Positions 34,601 through 44,137 of a stretch of 64,000 bases of DNA are shown piece after piece; position 1 is the first letter of the stretch, and every line of letters starts with the position of its first letter. Source of the stretch: Agarivorans sp. Toyoura001 (GTDB taxonomy: Bacteria; Pseudomonadota; Gammaproteobacteria; Enterobacterales; Celerinatantimonadaceae); the NCBI RefSeq assembly GCF_005405585.1, contig NZ_BJEQ01000001.1, positions 186,001 through 250,000 on the forward strand, read 5' to 3'. The notes under the pieces were generated by a model. The model worked only from the letters and a program-made list of their open reading frames with translations, was not told the origin of the DNA and did not search any database. Both the position numbers and the translations under genes were made by a program.

Positions 34601-36816
34601 GTAGTAGTACCGTATTCGCGGTAATAGCCGTAGCGGGTTTCATGTTTTGGATTTACCCGATTGAGGATAACGCCATCGACCACCACGTTGTGGCTAATCA
34701 GTTGCGACAATGTATGCTCAATTTGGCTTACTTTAGTACGGCCAGCATTCACCACAACAATGCTCGACTTAGTAATTTGCCCCACAATTAAGGCGTCACT
34801 CACCGCGGCAATGGGCGGGGTATCGATAATGATTTTGTCGTAATGTTGGCTGAGGTCATCAATCAGAGCTTTAAACTTCACCCCGGCTAACAGCTCCTGC
34901 GGATTAGCGGTTTGCATACCGGCCGGTAATAAATCTAAGCCAGAGCGCTCGTGATGCACAATACAATCATCAAGCTCAGCTTCCATCACCAGCAAGTTAC
35001 TTAAACCAGGATGGGCACGGTTTAAATTAAAACGTTCACCTAACGAAGGCTTACGTAAATCACAATCAATGAGCAGGGTTTTTTCCATACCTGCCATTGC
35101 TACGGCCAAGTTTAATGCGGTGGTGGTTTTACCTTCATTAGGTACCGATGAGGTAATAGACAACAACTTACGTTGCTGACTCATCATGCTTAGCATGACC
35201 GAAGTTCGAATGCTTCTCACTGCCTCACTAAAGTTGATTTGCTTTTCGTCGAAGAACTGCTCTAAAGGCAAGGTGTCTTTATTAAAACGAGAACCTTTAA
35301 CTAAAGGAATCACGCCTAATGGGGTTAAGCGTAACTTATCTTCGATACCTGAGGCACTTTCAATAGTGTTGTTTAAAGACTGGCCTAACAAGGCTAAAAC
35401 GATGGCTAACATCATCCCCATCACCGAGGCCAACAAAATAATAATGCCTTTTTTAGGTTTTGCTGGAAATAATGGGGTAACGGCACGGTCAGCAAAGCGG
35501 GCAACCGCGGCTTGAAAGTCACTGGTCGCGCTGGTTTCTTTTTGTCGAGTAACAAACAAATCATAAAGATTTTGGTTACTATCCACTTCGCGCTTTAAGG
35601 CATTGTAGGTTGCACGTTTTAAGGCAATATCTTGAAATTCTGCTTTCTTGTTTTCCATTTCGCTGCGAATCGCATTTTCTTGGCTTCGCGCGCTACGGAG
35701 TTCCTTTTCTACGCCAGATGCTAGCACCCTTAATAATACTTCAGAGCGATTTTTAACAGAGGCTAACTGGGCTTGAGCGCGGATCATTTTGTCATGCTTT
35801 GGTCCGTAACGCTTACTCAGTTCAGACACTAAACGTTCGGCTTCTATTTGCGCTAAACGTATATCACGTAACTGCGGGTGGTTAGAAATAGCCGTAACCG
35901 ACGACAACTCAGAAATAGCAGTATTTTTGTTATCTTGTAATAGATAATAAATTGACTCAGAAGCCGTACGACGGTCTTGAGCGTCAGCTAATCGACGACT
36001 TAAATTACCCAACTCAGAGCTGGCTAAACTGTCGATTCCGCTAACATCAACTAATTGCTCTCTTTGTAAAAACTCACTTAAGCGCCCTTGTGATTGAATA
36101 ACCGCCGCTTGCAATACGCCAATCCTATCAGCCAGCCAGTTCGTCGCCTCTTGGTTAGCGATAATACGACTTTCGCGATTGCTGTTAATGTAAGTTTCGC
36201 CCACTGCATTGGCTATTTTGGCCGCTAACTTAGGGTCTTGAGAGTCAAAACTAATATTAACCAGTTGGGTTTTTTTAACCGGATTAATATGGAGGTTATC
36301 GCGAAATGTTTTCATTACCTTTTGGCGAGCAATTTCTTGCTGTTGCTCTAAATTTGGAAGTTCATCCACTGGCATAAAACTTTGGATTAATGGCACAGAT
36401 TGTAAGATGGCTTTTATACCATCAAGGCTTAAACCTTTTCCGTCGTTTTCACCATTAAACTCCGGATTGTCATAGAGTTTAAACTCATCAATAACTCGCT
36501 GAGCAATACTGCGCGATTTAAGAAGCTCAAACTGGGTTAAATAGTATTCTTGTTTTGACGTATCAATACCAATCACATCATCGATAGATACTGCTTTTCG
36601 TTGCTCTGCCTCAATGAGCAGTACAGCAGTTGCTTGATAGGTAGGTTTAATGGCAAATACCACTAATATCGCCAGCAAAACGCTAATGAAAGTAAACCCA
36701 ATAATCATTAACCAGCGCGACTTTAATATCACAAGGTATTGCATCACATTGATAAACTCATCATCGTTTCGATTGTTGCCACGAAATGTCGATGCACCAT
36801 TCACTGCTGTTGTCAT
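34597..36816 (-). CDS. wzc: Polysaccharide co-polymerase and tyrosine autokinase (Wzc type)
   Basis: 739 residues. Order: a first membrane segment, a Wzz domain (chain-length control) with a long coiled coil, the second membrane segment (IIILLASVMGMMLAIVLALLG), then the kinase. The kinase shows Walker A SVPNEGKTTTALN, Walker A' LLIDCDLRKPS, and Walker B IIIDTPP. The C-terminal end carries a tyrosine cluster (RYGYYREYG) as phosphorylation sites. It is a fused, Gram-negative-type protein. It controls polymer length together with the export protein and is probably reset by the PHP phosphatase CpsB encoded in the operon. Confidence 0.93.
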   Translation of the reverse strand: MTTAVNGASTFRGNNRNDDEFINVMQYLVILKSRWLMIIGFTFISVLLAILVVFAIKPTYQATAVLLIEAEQRKAVSIDDVIGIDTSKQEYYLTQFELLKSRSIAQRVIDEFKLYDNPEFNGENDGKGLSLDGIKAILQSVPLIQSFMPVDELPNLEQQQEIARQKVMKTFRDNLHINPVKKTQLVNISFDSQDPKLAAKIANAVGETYINSNRESRIIANQEATNWLADRIGVLQAAVIQSQGRLSEFLQREQLVDVSGIDSLASSELGNLSRRLADAQDRRTASESIYYLLQDNKNTAISELSSVTAISNHPQLRDIRLAQIEAERLVSELSKRYGPKHDKMIRAQAQLASVKNRSEVLLRVLASGVEKELRSARSQENAIRSEMENKKAEFQDIALKRATYNALKREVDSNQNLYDLFVTRQKETSATSDFQAAVARFADRAVTPLFPAKPKKGIIILLASVMGMMLAIVLALLGQSLNNTIESASGIEDKLRLTPLGVIPLVKGSRFNKDTLPLEQFFDEKQINFSEAVRSIRTSVMLSMMSQQRKLLSITSSVPNEGKTTTALNLAVAMAGMEKTLLIDCDLRKPSLGERFNLNRAHPGLSNLLVMEAELDDCIVHHERSGLDLLPAGMQTANPQELLAGVKFKALIDDLSQHYDKIIIDTPPIAAVSDALIVGQITKSSIVVVNAGRTKVSQIEHTLSQLISHNVVVDGVILNRVNPKHETRYGYYREYGTTT

Positions 36817-36870
36817 TAACTACCTACTTCCCTGTTGGTAAAACCGTCTAAAATATTTAACTGACCGAGC

Positions 36871-37449
36871 TTAGAAAAAGCTCGCCTTCACCACGATAAT
36901 ATCGCCGGGTGTGATTTTGTGTTTCAACGCGGCTTTAACCAAATCATTATCACCATCACCTGGTGTAATATTGATGTTGGTTTTAGATGCTCGCTCGGTA
37001 AAGCCTCCCGCTAAAGCGATCGCTTTTTCTACCGTTAGCCCTGGTTGGTAAGCGTAACCACCAGGGTGCTCCACCTCACCATTAATAAAAATCTGACGGT
37101 AACCAATAATGTTAACGGCCACCTTGGGATTAATAAGGTAATCACCAAGCAAACCGCGCTCGATACTCTCTTTAAGCTGCTGAGCAGTAAGATTATTTAC
37201 CGGAATACGGCCTAAATAGGGGTAATCGATTTTGCCGCTGTTAGTCACCAATAACTCCATCGACAAGTCGCTCTCGCCGTAAACCACAATCTGAATGCGG
37301 TCACCAGCGCCCAAGCGGTAGCTCAGATCTAAGTCATCGGCACTAACAGGAGAGCTAAGCACCAGTAAACCTAACACTATGCTTAACCAGCTTTGCCACT
37401 TATGAGTGGCCAGCTTAACCGACGCCAACAAACGTTCCCTATTCATCAA
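36871..37449 (-). CDS. wza: Short polysaccharide export protein (Wza/OPX family), not lipidated
   Basis: 192 residues against roughly 380 for E. coli Wza. A signal peptide with likely cut at VSA precedes DDLDLSYRLGAGDRIQIVVYGE, the poly-export domain, and one SLBB-like unit (IFINGEVEHPGGYAYQPGLTVEKAIALAGG). There is no lipobox cysteine and no C-terminal amphipathic helix to form the outer-membrane pore, so it resembles the short, periplasmic OPX class. It may need a separate outer-membrane barrel that is not obvious in this locus. Confidence 0.85.
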   Translation of the reverse strand: MMNRERLLASVKLATHKWQSWLSIVLGLLVLSSPVSADDLDLSYRLGAGDRIQIVVYGESDLSMELLVTNSGKIDYPYLGRIPVNNLTAQQLKESIERGLLGDYLINPKVAVNIIGYRQIFINGEVEHPGGYAYQPGLTVEKAIALAGGFTERASKTNINITPGDGDNDLVKAALKHKITPGDIIVVKASFF

Positions 37450-37471
37450 AACTCCTTGTACAAGCTTGTTT

Positions 37472-38887
37472 CTAGTAAGCTGTTTTGCCTACAAAACCTT
37501 TAAAAATGGTGAGAAAAACAATTTTAATATCCATCCACAATGTCCAAACACGAATGTACTCCAAATCGTATTGAACCCGTTTTTCCATTTTTTCTAAGGT
37601 ATCTGTTTCACCACGATAACCGTTTATTTGTGCCCACCCGGTAATACCAGGCTTCACTTTATGACGTAGCATGTAACGATTAACAATTTGGCGATATTCT
37701 TCGTTATGCGATACCGCATGTGGACGAGGTCCAACAATAGACATGCTCCCCATCAGTACGTTGAAGAACTGAGGCAATTCATCTAAAGAAGTACGGCGAA
37801 TAAACGCGCCAAATTTGGTAACTCTAGGGTCGTTTTTAGTCGCCTGCTTAACCACCGCGCCGTTATCTTGGGTGCTCATAGAGCGAAACTTCCAAACTCG
37901 AATTCTTTTGCCATCTAAACCATAGCGATCTTGCTTAAACAAAATGGGGCCAGGAGATGAACGCTTAACCCCAATGGCTACCGCTAACAGTAATGGGCTA
38001 ATTAACATGATAATAATGGAAGCAAGCACGATGTCTTGGATCCGCTTAACTAACATACTGCCGCCTCTAAACGGGCTATCAAAAACACTAATGGTTTGAA
38101 TATCGCCCAGAGAGCTCCAACGCGAATGCAGTAAGTTGTAAGTAAAGAAATCAGGAACAATGAAAGTGGTGGTAGTAGTATCTGAGAGCTGTTGTAGATA
38201 CTTAGTAATCCGCTCTTTTGCATGCATAGGCAGAGCGATATAGACATGATCAACTTCGCCACACTTAGCCATATCTAATACGGTGTCGACTTTAGCAATA
38301 GGGCCAATAAAGCCAGAGTCTTCTAATCTAGATTTATCGCGGTCATCAAAGAAACCAACAAACTGAATACCCAGTTCATCGCTGTTTTCAAAGGTTTCTT
38401 TAAGTTGAATACCGTTAGGGGAAACACCAATAATGGCAGCGCGCCTTGTGTTGTAACCAAAACGGCGTAACACCGCTAAGCTTTCTCGAAACACTAAACG
38501 TGACAAAATCAGCAACATAGGTGTAATCAACACCCATGATCCAACCACAACACGAGAATAAGTAGCAGATACTTTGAGGAAATAATTAACTGCAAACAAT
38601 AACGCTATGCTTACAATCCAAACCCACAAGCTAACCATCGCCTGCTCTTTGAGTGAAGCAACTCGCCAAGAGCGATAAAGATTAAACGACTCGGCAACCA
38701 CCAGATAGATGGCTGAAAGTCCAACCCCCATCAGTTGAAAGGCAAATTCGTAACTGCCATTTTTGAGCCAAGATAAACCTGCCAGAGCGGCAATAATAAG
38801 AAAAACATCTGAGATTCGATAAACGACAGCGAGTTCAAATTCATTAGATCGAACGACACCATTTTGGTTCTGCATATCCATTTGCAT
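37472..38887 (-). CDS. Undecaprenyl-phosphate sugar-phosphotransferase (WcaJ/WbaP type), initiating enzyme
   Basis: 471 residues: four hydrophobic segments, a CoA-binding-like domain (RRAAIIGVSPNGIQL), one more membrane segment (VLASIIIMLISPLLLAVAIGV) and the catalytic bacterial sugar-transferase domain (RYGLDGKRIRVWKFRSM, RTSLDELPQFFNVLMG, SIVGPRPHA). It is the first gene of the cluster and starts the repeat unit by loading a sugar phosphate (often glucose) on undecaprenyl phosphate. The sugar is inferred. Confidence 0.9.
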   Translation of the reverse strand: MQMDMQNQNGVVRSNEFELAVVYRISDVFLIIAALAGLSWLKNGSYEFAFQLMGVGLSAIYLVVAESFNLYRSWRVASLKEQAMVSLWVWIVSIALLFAVNYFLKVSATYSRVVVGSWVLITPMLLILSRLVFRESLAVLRRFGYNTRRAAIIGVSPNGIQLKETFENSDELGIQFVGFFDDRDKSRLEDSGFIGPIAKVDTVLDMAKCGEVDHVYIALPMHAKERITKYLQQLSDTTTTTFIVPDFFTYNLLHSRWSSLGDIQTISVFDSPFRGGSMLVKRIQDIVLASIIIMLISPLLLAVAIGVKRSSPGPILFKQDRYGLDGKRIRVWKFRSMSTQDNGAVVKQATKNDPRVTKFGAFIRRTSLDELPQFFNVLMGSMSIVGPRPHAVSHNEEYRQIVNRYMLRHKVKPGITGWAQINGYRGETDTLEKMEKRVQYDLEYIRVWTLWMDIKIVFLTIFKGFVGKTAY

Positions 38888-39350
38888 ACCTCTAAATCAA
38901 GCTGAAAATCCATGTTGTGCTTGTATATCTGTGTCTCAAATGGGTCGTTACTAAATTCAAGCTTGGCATTTTCTGCTCTTTAGCTGAACTCTTCATACAG
39001 GTCAAAACGAAGCAGACCTAAATCACAAAACTTAAAAACAACACAGACTTTAAGGTGATCGAGATCTCAAAAAAAATAACTAAGAAATCCATTTATAGGT
39101 ATCTGTATTGTATTTGTCAACAAAAAATATAAAGCACAACAACATTTTTTTAGCCATTATTTGACTAATAGTTTATGTGCCACACACCTTATAATTGATA
39201 AATTTAATTTTTATGACCATAACATGTCAAGAATATGAATGTCACCAATGTGGCGAAAAAAATATGTTTGAAACTGTAAAGATAGGTGGAAGAAATAGCT
39301 TTAATTTCAGATATTTAAAATCGGGAAATGTTTTTATACTGTTTAAAACG
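38888..39350. other. AT-rich leader and promoter region of the polysaccharide operon
   Basis: About 460 bases, very AT-rich with A and T tracts. It contains a strong promoter reading into the operon (see 39092-39120). A 51-codon frame at 39213-39368 reads through the tRNA-Ser terminator and is judged fortuitous. No JUMPstart element was recognised. Confidence 0.55.
39092..39120 (-). promoter_or_regulatory. Strong sigma-70 promoter of the polysaccharide operon
   Basis: On the minus strand TTGACA (39115-39120) and TATAAA (39092-39097) are separated by exactly 17 bp. It implies a leader of about 200 nt before the first gene. Confidence 0.7.
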
Positions 39351-39381
39351 AAAAAAGCCACGCAATAGCGTGGCTTTTTAA
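39351..39381 (-). terminator. Terminator of the tRNA-Ser gene
   Basis: GCCACGC pairs with GCGTGGC around AATA, with a T tract on the minus strand. Confidence 0.85.
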
Positions 39382-39384
39382 AAA

Positions 39385-39475
39385 TGGCGGAGGAGGAGAG
39401 ATTTGAACTCTCGAAGGGCTATTAACCCTTGCCGGTTTTCAAGACCGGTGCATTCGACCACTCTGCCACCCCTCC
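39385..39475 (-). tRNA. tRNA-Ser (UGA)
   Basis: 91 nt with encoded CCA. The acceptor stem begins GGAGGGG and closes with CTCCTCC; the anticodon loop CTTGAAA gives UGA; a long variable arm is present. Monocistronic, with its own promoter and terminator. Confidence 0.95.
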
Positions 39476-39487
39476 GCAGCGGTGTGA

Positions 39488-39516
39488 ATATTACGTATAT
39501 GAATTTAGAATGTAAA
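39488..39516 (-). promoter_or_regulatory. Promoter of tRNA-Ser
   Basis: TTTACA (39511-39516) and TAATAT (39488-39493) are separated by 17 bp on the minus strand, 12 bases before the tRNA. Confidence 0.7.
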
Positions 39517-39657
39517 GACTAAAACCGTTTAACCGCTCGCAATTCAGTCAATTAAGCGTAAGTTTTTCTCTGCTCGTTGAATTATTCGCCAGTCCTCGTC
39601 TTTTTTAGGTCAACTAGCAAATGCTTAGCCTTAACCCAAAGACTTAATTAGTACCTT

Positions 39658-40650
39658 TTATTCACCTAAAAACGGATAACGAACGCCAACTTGAGCACGA
39701 ATTTCATCCAATGTTTGCATCGTAGCAATACTGTCTTGCCAGCCCATGACTTCACTTTGTAACTTGCCTGCCGCAACACATTGCATCACTTCTTCAATCT
39801 GATACTCGAATCCAGAGGCCTTAAATGGGAAATCAAGCATCTGCTCAGCTTGACCACCAACACGCAAGCTGGCTTTAGTACCTACCCAGAACATGTTTGG
39901 CACTCGAATAGAACCTTTAGTCCCATAAATCGTAAAATCATTTTCGGTGGTAGCCAGAAAGTTGCAGGTAAACTGACTGGCCGCGTTACCGTAATTCAGA
40001 ATCACCGAGCTACGCTCGTCAACACCCGTTTCACCGACAATGCCATCGGCTAAAATTTTAGTCGGATTGCTTTGCATAATAAACTGGGACATCGATACGT
40101 TATACACGCCCATATCCAGTAAACAGCCACCCGCTAAGTCGATATTTAGTAAGCGGTCATTATCATCACGCGGAATGTTAAAACCAAAGCTAGAACTCAT
40201 TAGCTTAATATCACCAATCAATTGCTCATCTAACCAACGGCGAACTTGTTGCCAGACAGGCTGGAAACGGGTCCATAAGGCTTCCATCAAAAACACCTTA
40301 TTCTGCTCAGCGATATCAACCAAGGCTTGAGTTTGCGCGGCATTTACTGTGAGGGGTTTTTCACATAGCACCGGCTTGCCAGCCTCTAGACACATTTTAA
40401 TACTGTCAAAATGAAACCGGTGGGGATTGGCAATGTAAATAGCATCTACATTTGGATCTTCGGCTAAGCGCTGGTAATCATCATAGGCATATTGGCCAGA
40501 AAACTCATCAGCGAATGCTTGAGCTCGCGCTAAGTTTGAACTCGCCACCGCATATAACTCAGCGTTAGGAACTACAGCTAAAGCTTCAGCAAAATTACGG
40601 GCAATACGACCAGGAGCGATGAGCCCCCAATTAAATGCGCGATCTGTCAT
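39658..40650 (-). CDS. Gfo/Idh/MocA family NAD(P)-dependent oxidoreductase
   Basis: 330 residues. The N-terminal Rossmann motif is GLIAPGRIARNFAEAL, followed by DAIYIANPHRFHFDS and the family's CEKPLTVN motif; the C-terminal domain holds GGCLLDMGVYN with the substrate-binding residues. It oxidises or reduces sugars, inositols or related dihydrodiols; the substrate is not clear. It resembles trans-dihydrodiol dehydrogenase-like members. Single gene between tRNA-Ser and the TRAP transporter. Confidence 0.87.
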   Translation of the reverse strand: MTDRAFNWGLIAPGRIARNFAEALAVVPNAELYAVASSNLARAQAFADEFSGQYAYDDYQRLAEDPNVDAIYIANPHRFHFDSIKMCLEAGKPVLCEKPLTVNAAQTQALVDIAEQNKVFLMEALWTRFQPVWQQVRRWLDEQLIGDIKLMSSSFGFNIPRDDNDRLLNIDLAGGCLLDMGVYNVSMSQFIMQSNPTKILADGIVGETGVDERSSVILNYGNAASQFTCNFLATTENDFTIYGTKGSIRVPNMFWVGTKASLRVGGQAEQMLDFPFKASGFEYQIEEVMQCVAAGKLQSEVMGWQDSIATMQTLDEIRAQVGVRYPFLGE

Positions 40651-40844
40651 GTTCGCTCTCTTTGATAAGTCAAATAAAGGTTTATTTTAACCCGTTTATG
40701 TTCACTTGCCAGTCACGCTCCCGCTTGCACCTAAAACATATAACAAACTGTGAAGCGCATCGACTAGCACGTTTTTTCAATGAAACTTTTCATGATTAAA
40801 TCAATAAAAACATCATGCTAAGCACTCACTACGGCTTGCGAGCT

Positions 40845-42893
40845 TCAACTAAAGTAAACCATGGCTATCGCTAAAACGGCCAAGGCGATAATCTGCCATT
40901 GCAGCGCCAATGGGCAAAGCAGCACTAATGCTATACAGGCCATTAATGCCCTCTCCCAATGCTGTAATTTTCGTTTTTGCCAGCCTTGCATCACCAAGGT
41001 AAAAGCATATAAACCGGGTAAAGCAAACCCAAACACTTGAAGCGCAGCTAGCCAGTTACCGTGAGCAAGTGGCGTATAGGCAAACAATAGCGGAATAATG
41101 TATAAACCCTTGGCAATTTTCCAAGAGGTAAAGCCAGTAGCCATTGGGGGGGATTTAGCAATAGCGGCTGCGGTAAACGTACATAAACATACTGGCGGCG
41201 TAACATTACTGTCTTGCGATAACCAAAAAATGACTAAGTGGGATGCTAACAGCAACATTGAAATAGTCGCCTCATCAAGCAGCATCGGACGCAATAAGGC
41301 CATCATTTCGTCTGGCATTTGCGCAATAACGTTCTGCGCTTCAGCCAAACTTAAACTGCCTTGCTCAGGGCTAACGCCTACCAGCATTAACACTGCTTGA
41401 ACTTCTGCACTGATGCTTCCAGAGCTCAATACATTCACTAACTCAGCATTAGCCATAAGTTGCAGTAAAGCTGGCGCAGACAAAGTAGCCAGTACAATGT
41501 ATGAGGCGGTAACAGGCAACCCCATGCCTAATACCAAGGAAGCAATAGCCACCAGTAACAAAGCAATAAGTAAGCTGCCACCCGACCACTCGGTAATCAT
41601 CAAAGAAAATGTATTGCCTATACCAGCAGTGGCAATAACGTTAACGATTAAGCCTACAGAGCAAAGCAATACCGCCGTAACCACCATATTTCGAGAACCC
41701 AGCGCAAAAGCATCGGCAATAGCCCGCAAGCCCATTTTATTGGGGGTAAACCAAGAGCTAACAATAACAGCGATGATGGCGATTACTGCTGCATAGGTGG
41801 GTGTGTACCCCATCACTAACAACACAATGAGCAGGGTAACTGGCACAATAAACGACAAACCTTCGCGCATCACCATTGGTAACAGCGGTGGTGCCTTTTC
41901 CATGGTGCGAGTAAGCCCGGCCTTGTAAGACTCGGTTCGCACATAAAACACTAACGAGGCGAAGTAGAGTATCGCGGGCAAAATACTCACCATAACAATA
42001 GTGCTGTAAGGGATCTGAGTATAACTGGCCATGACAAAAGCCCCTGCCCCCATAATTGGCGGAACAATTTGCCCACCTGTTGAGGCTGATGCTTCTACTG
42101 CTGCAGCGAATCGAGGGCTAAAGCCGGCATTTTTCATCAGTGGAATAGTGACTACACCAGTTGATGCGGTATTGGCCACAGCACTGCCAGAAATAGTCCC
42201 GGTTAACCCCGAAGCAATAATCGCAACAATGCCCGGCCCTCCGACTAAACGACTCGCAATACTTTTAGATAGGTGAATGACAAAGTCACCAGCCCCAGAT
42301 CGCAGTAAGAACGCGCCAAACAAAATAAACATAAATACAAAGCTGGCCGAAATTCGAGCAATATTGCCAAAAATGGCATCGTCGCCATAAATACTTCTAA
42401 ACAAAAGGGTTTCTAAGCTAAGACCCTTAAACTGAAACACCCCAGGAACAAAATTCCCCCACCATGCTAAATAAGAAATCGCGGTTACAATTAAGATGGG
42501 GATAACCCAACCGGTTGCTCGGCGAGTCATATCGATAGCGCCGAGTATCACTACCGTGCCACACAACCAATCTAAAGCGACTAAACGTACTCCACGCTCA
42601 TAGATTAGGTCTTCAGCAAACAGTAAATAAACTGCAGATAGCGCAATCGCTAACACCCATACCTTATCAAGCAATGAAACAAATCTATTGTCTGTTAACG
42701 GCTTAAGTAGGCCACATAACAGTACAAAACCAGCGAAGTGTAAGATGTTCTGTTGTAGCACTGCGATGTCGGCAAAGATATTGAAATAAACATGAGCGAG
42801 GCTAATTACAATACCCAAACCATAAACCACGGGTACAGCACGGGTATCTTCAATTTCCTGACGAATACTGTCAGGTACGGCGTTCCACTGCAT
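40845..42893 (-). CDS. TRAP transporter fused permease (4TM + 12TM), TAXI type
   Basis: 682 residues with about sixteen to eighteen hydrophobic segments. The small (DctQ-like) and large (DctM-like) permease units are fused, as is normal for TAXI-TRAP systems. Signature blocks are SGLTGTISGSAVANTASTG, ASTGGQIVPPIMGAGAFVMA, and LGMGLPVTASYIVLA. It imports an organic acid using the sodium gradient together with the binding protein encoded 76 bases upstream. The substrate is not determinable from sequence. Confidence 0.92.
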   Translation of the reverse strand: MQWNAVPDSIRQEIEDTRAVPVVYGLGIVISLAHVYFNIFADIAVLQQNILHFAGFVLLCGLLKPLTDNRFVSLLDKVWVLAIALSAVYLLFAEDLIYERGVRLVALDWLCGTVVILGAIDMTRRATGWVIPILIVTAISYLAWWGNFVPGVFQFKGLSLETLLFRSIYGDDAIFGNIARISASFVFMFILFGAFLLRSGAGDFVIHLSKSIASRLVGGPGIVAIIASGLTGTISGSAVANTASTGVVTIPLMKNAGFSPRFAAAVEASASTGGQIVPPIMGAGAFVMASYTQIPYSTIVMVSILPAILYFASLVFYVRTESYKAGLTRTMEKAPPLLPMVMREGLSFIVPVTLLIVLLVMGYTPTYAAVIAIIAVIVSSWFTPNKMGLRAIADAFALGSRNMVVTAVLLCSVGLIVNVIATAGIGNTFSLMITEWSGGSLLIALLLVAIASLVLGMGLPVTASYIVLATLSAPALLQLMANAELVNVLSSGSISAEVQAVLMLVGVSPEQGSLSLAEAQNVIAQMPDEMMALLRPMLLDEATISMLLLASHLVIFWLSQDSNVTPPVCLCTFTAAAIAKSPPMATGFTSWKIAKGLYIIPLLFAYTPLAHGNWLAALQVFGFALPGLYAFTLVMQGWQKRKLQHWERALMACIALVLLCPLALQWQIIALAVLAIAMVYFS

Positions 42894-42969
42894 GCTTAAG
42901 GATCCTGAAGGTAGAAGAATCTAAAAAGAAAAAACCTAGGCACTACACCTAGGCTTTAAGCCACGCTAA

Positions 42970-43974
42970 CTAGTTGGCAACAAGGTGATCTGGAATATCT
43001 AAGCCTGCTTCGCGGTAGTAACGAGCAGCGCCTGGATGTAGCGGAGCGGGTAAACCGGCAAGCGCTTTGTCTAAGGCCATAGCGTTAGTCGCTTTATGAA
43101 TGGCTTGCAAAAAGCCTAAGTTTTCGTAAACGGTTTTGGTGAGCAGGTAGACAAACTCTTCATCTACATCAGCATGTACTGCCAGAAAATTAGGCTGCGC
43201 CATAGTATTCCAATCTTCGCTTAAATTTGGATAAGTACCGGCAGGGATAACATAACGGGTCCACAAACCTAAACCACCATTGGCCTTTTTCATCTGTTCA
43301 TCAGTCACCGCAAGGGGCATAACATCCGCTGCAGCGGCTGCAAACAACTTGGTTACCGCACCAGTAGGTGCACCAGCAGGTGTGTTAATGCCTTCAACTT
43401 GGCCATTTTGCAGGGCTTCTGCTGATGGACCATAACCTGCTGAAAACAGCTCCATTTGTTTATCTATATCCACACCAAGATTACTCAGTAAAAAACGATT
43501 GGAACCAATGGTGCCCGAGTTCTTTTTACCTAAAGCTACTTTGCTACCCGTCAACGCCAGTAAATCACTTAAATCACCGTTTTTAGCGTGCTCCTTTTTC
43601 ACCACAAATTGCTCAACGTTTTGCCACAACATAGTGATAGAACGAAGGTGAGTTTGCTTGCCTTCCTTCTCCAAAGGTCCAGTACCATTTACCGCATATG
43701 AACCATACAAACCTTGTAAAATGGCAAACTGCGCTTCTTTGTCACGCAAAAGCTTAATGTTCTCACCAGAGCCTGCAGAGTTAATCGCCGAAACACTCAC
43801 TTTGTGCTTAGGTTGAATTTTCACCTTCGTTAAAGTGGCTAACGCCACCCCCACTGGGTAATAAGTACCGCCAGTACTGGCTGTTGCTAACAGGTAATTA
43901 GTGCCTGTGTCAGCGTGTACTGAAAAAGATAATGCACTCGCGATTAACGCGACCTTGCCAAGCCAGTTACGCAT
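42970..43974 (-). CDS. TAXI family TRAP transporter solute-binding protein
   Basis: About 334 residues from the chosen ATG at 43974, which has GGAG 8 bases upstream and gives a proper signal peptide (LGKVALIASALSFSVHA). The mature part begins with the TAXI signature LLATASTGGTYYPVG, and continues with SAGSGENIKLLRD and the C-terminal LHPGAARYYREAG. It captures the substrate in the periplasm for the fused permease downstream. TAXI proteins elsewhere bind glutamate or related acids; the ligand here is unknown. Confidence 0.92.
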   Translation of the reverse strand: MRNWLGKVALIASALSFSVHADTGTNYLLATASTGGTYYPVGVALATLTKVKIQPKHKVSVSAINSAGSGENIKLLRDKEAQFAILQGLYGSYAVNGTGPLEKEGKQTHLRSITMLWQNVEQFVVKKEHAKNGDLSDLLALTGSKVALGKKNSGTIGSNRFLLSNLGVDIDKQMELFSAGYGPSAEALQNGQVEGINTPAGAPTGAVTKLFAAAAADVMPLAVTDEQMKKANGGLGLWTRYVIPAGTYPNLSEDWNTMAQPNFLAVHADVDEEFVYLLTKTVYENLGFLQAIHKATNAMALDKALAGLPAPLHPGAARYYREAGLDIPDHLVAN

Positions 43975-44137
43975 GGTTTTACTCTCCTTAGTAAGCAGCC
44001 CAGATACAACTCGAGCCAAACACGGTGTTGATTATGAAATCACAATGATTTAATGAATTTTCATCCTAGACATCGCGGCTTAAATTAACAAGCTATTAAC
44101 ATAGCTATTCGACTAAAGTTGCAAATGGTAAATAACG

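Noticed and set aside
39213-39368. 51-codon frame with a Cys pattern (TCQEYECHQCGEKN) between the polysaccharide operon and tRNA-Ser
   Set aside because: It reads through the tRNA-Ser terminator and has no ribosome site; the zinc-finger look is probably fortuitous.
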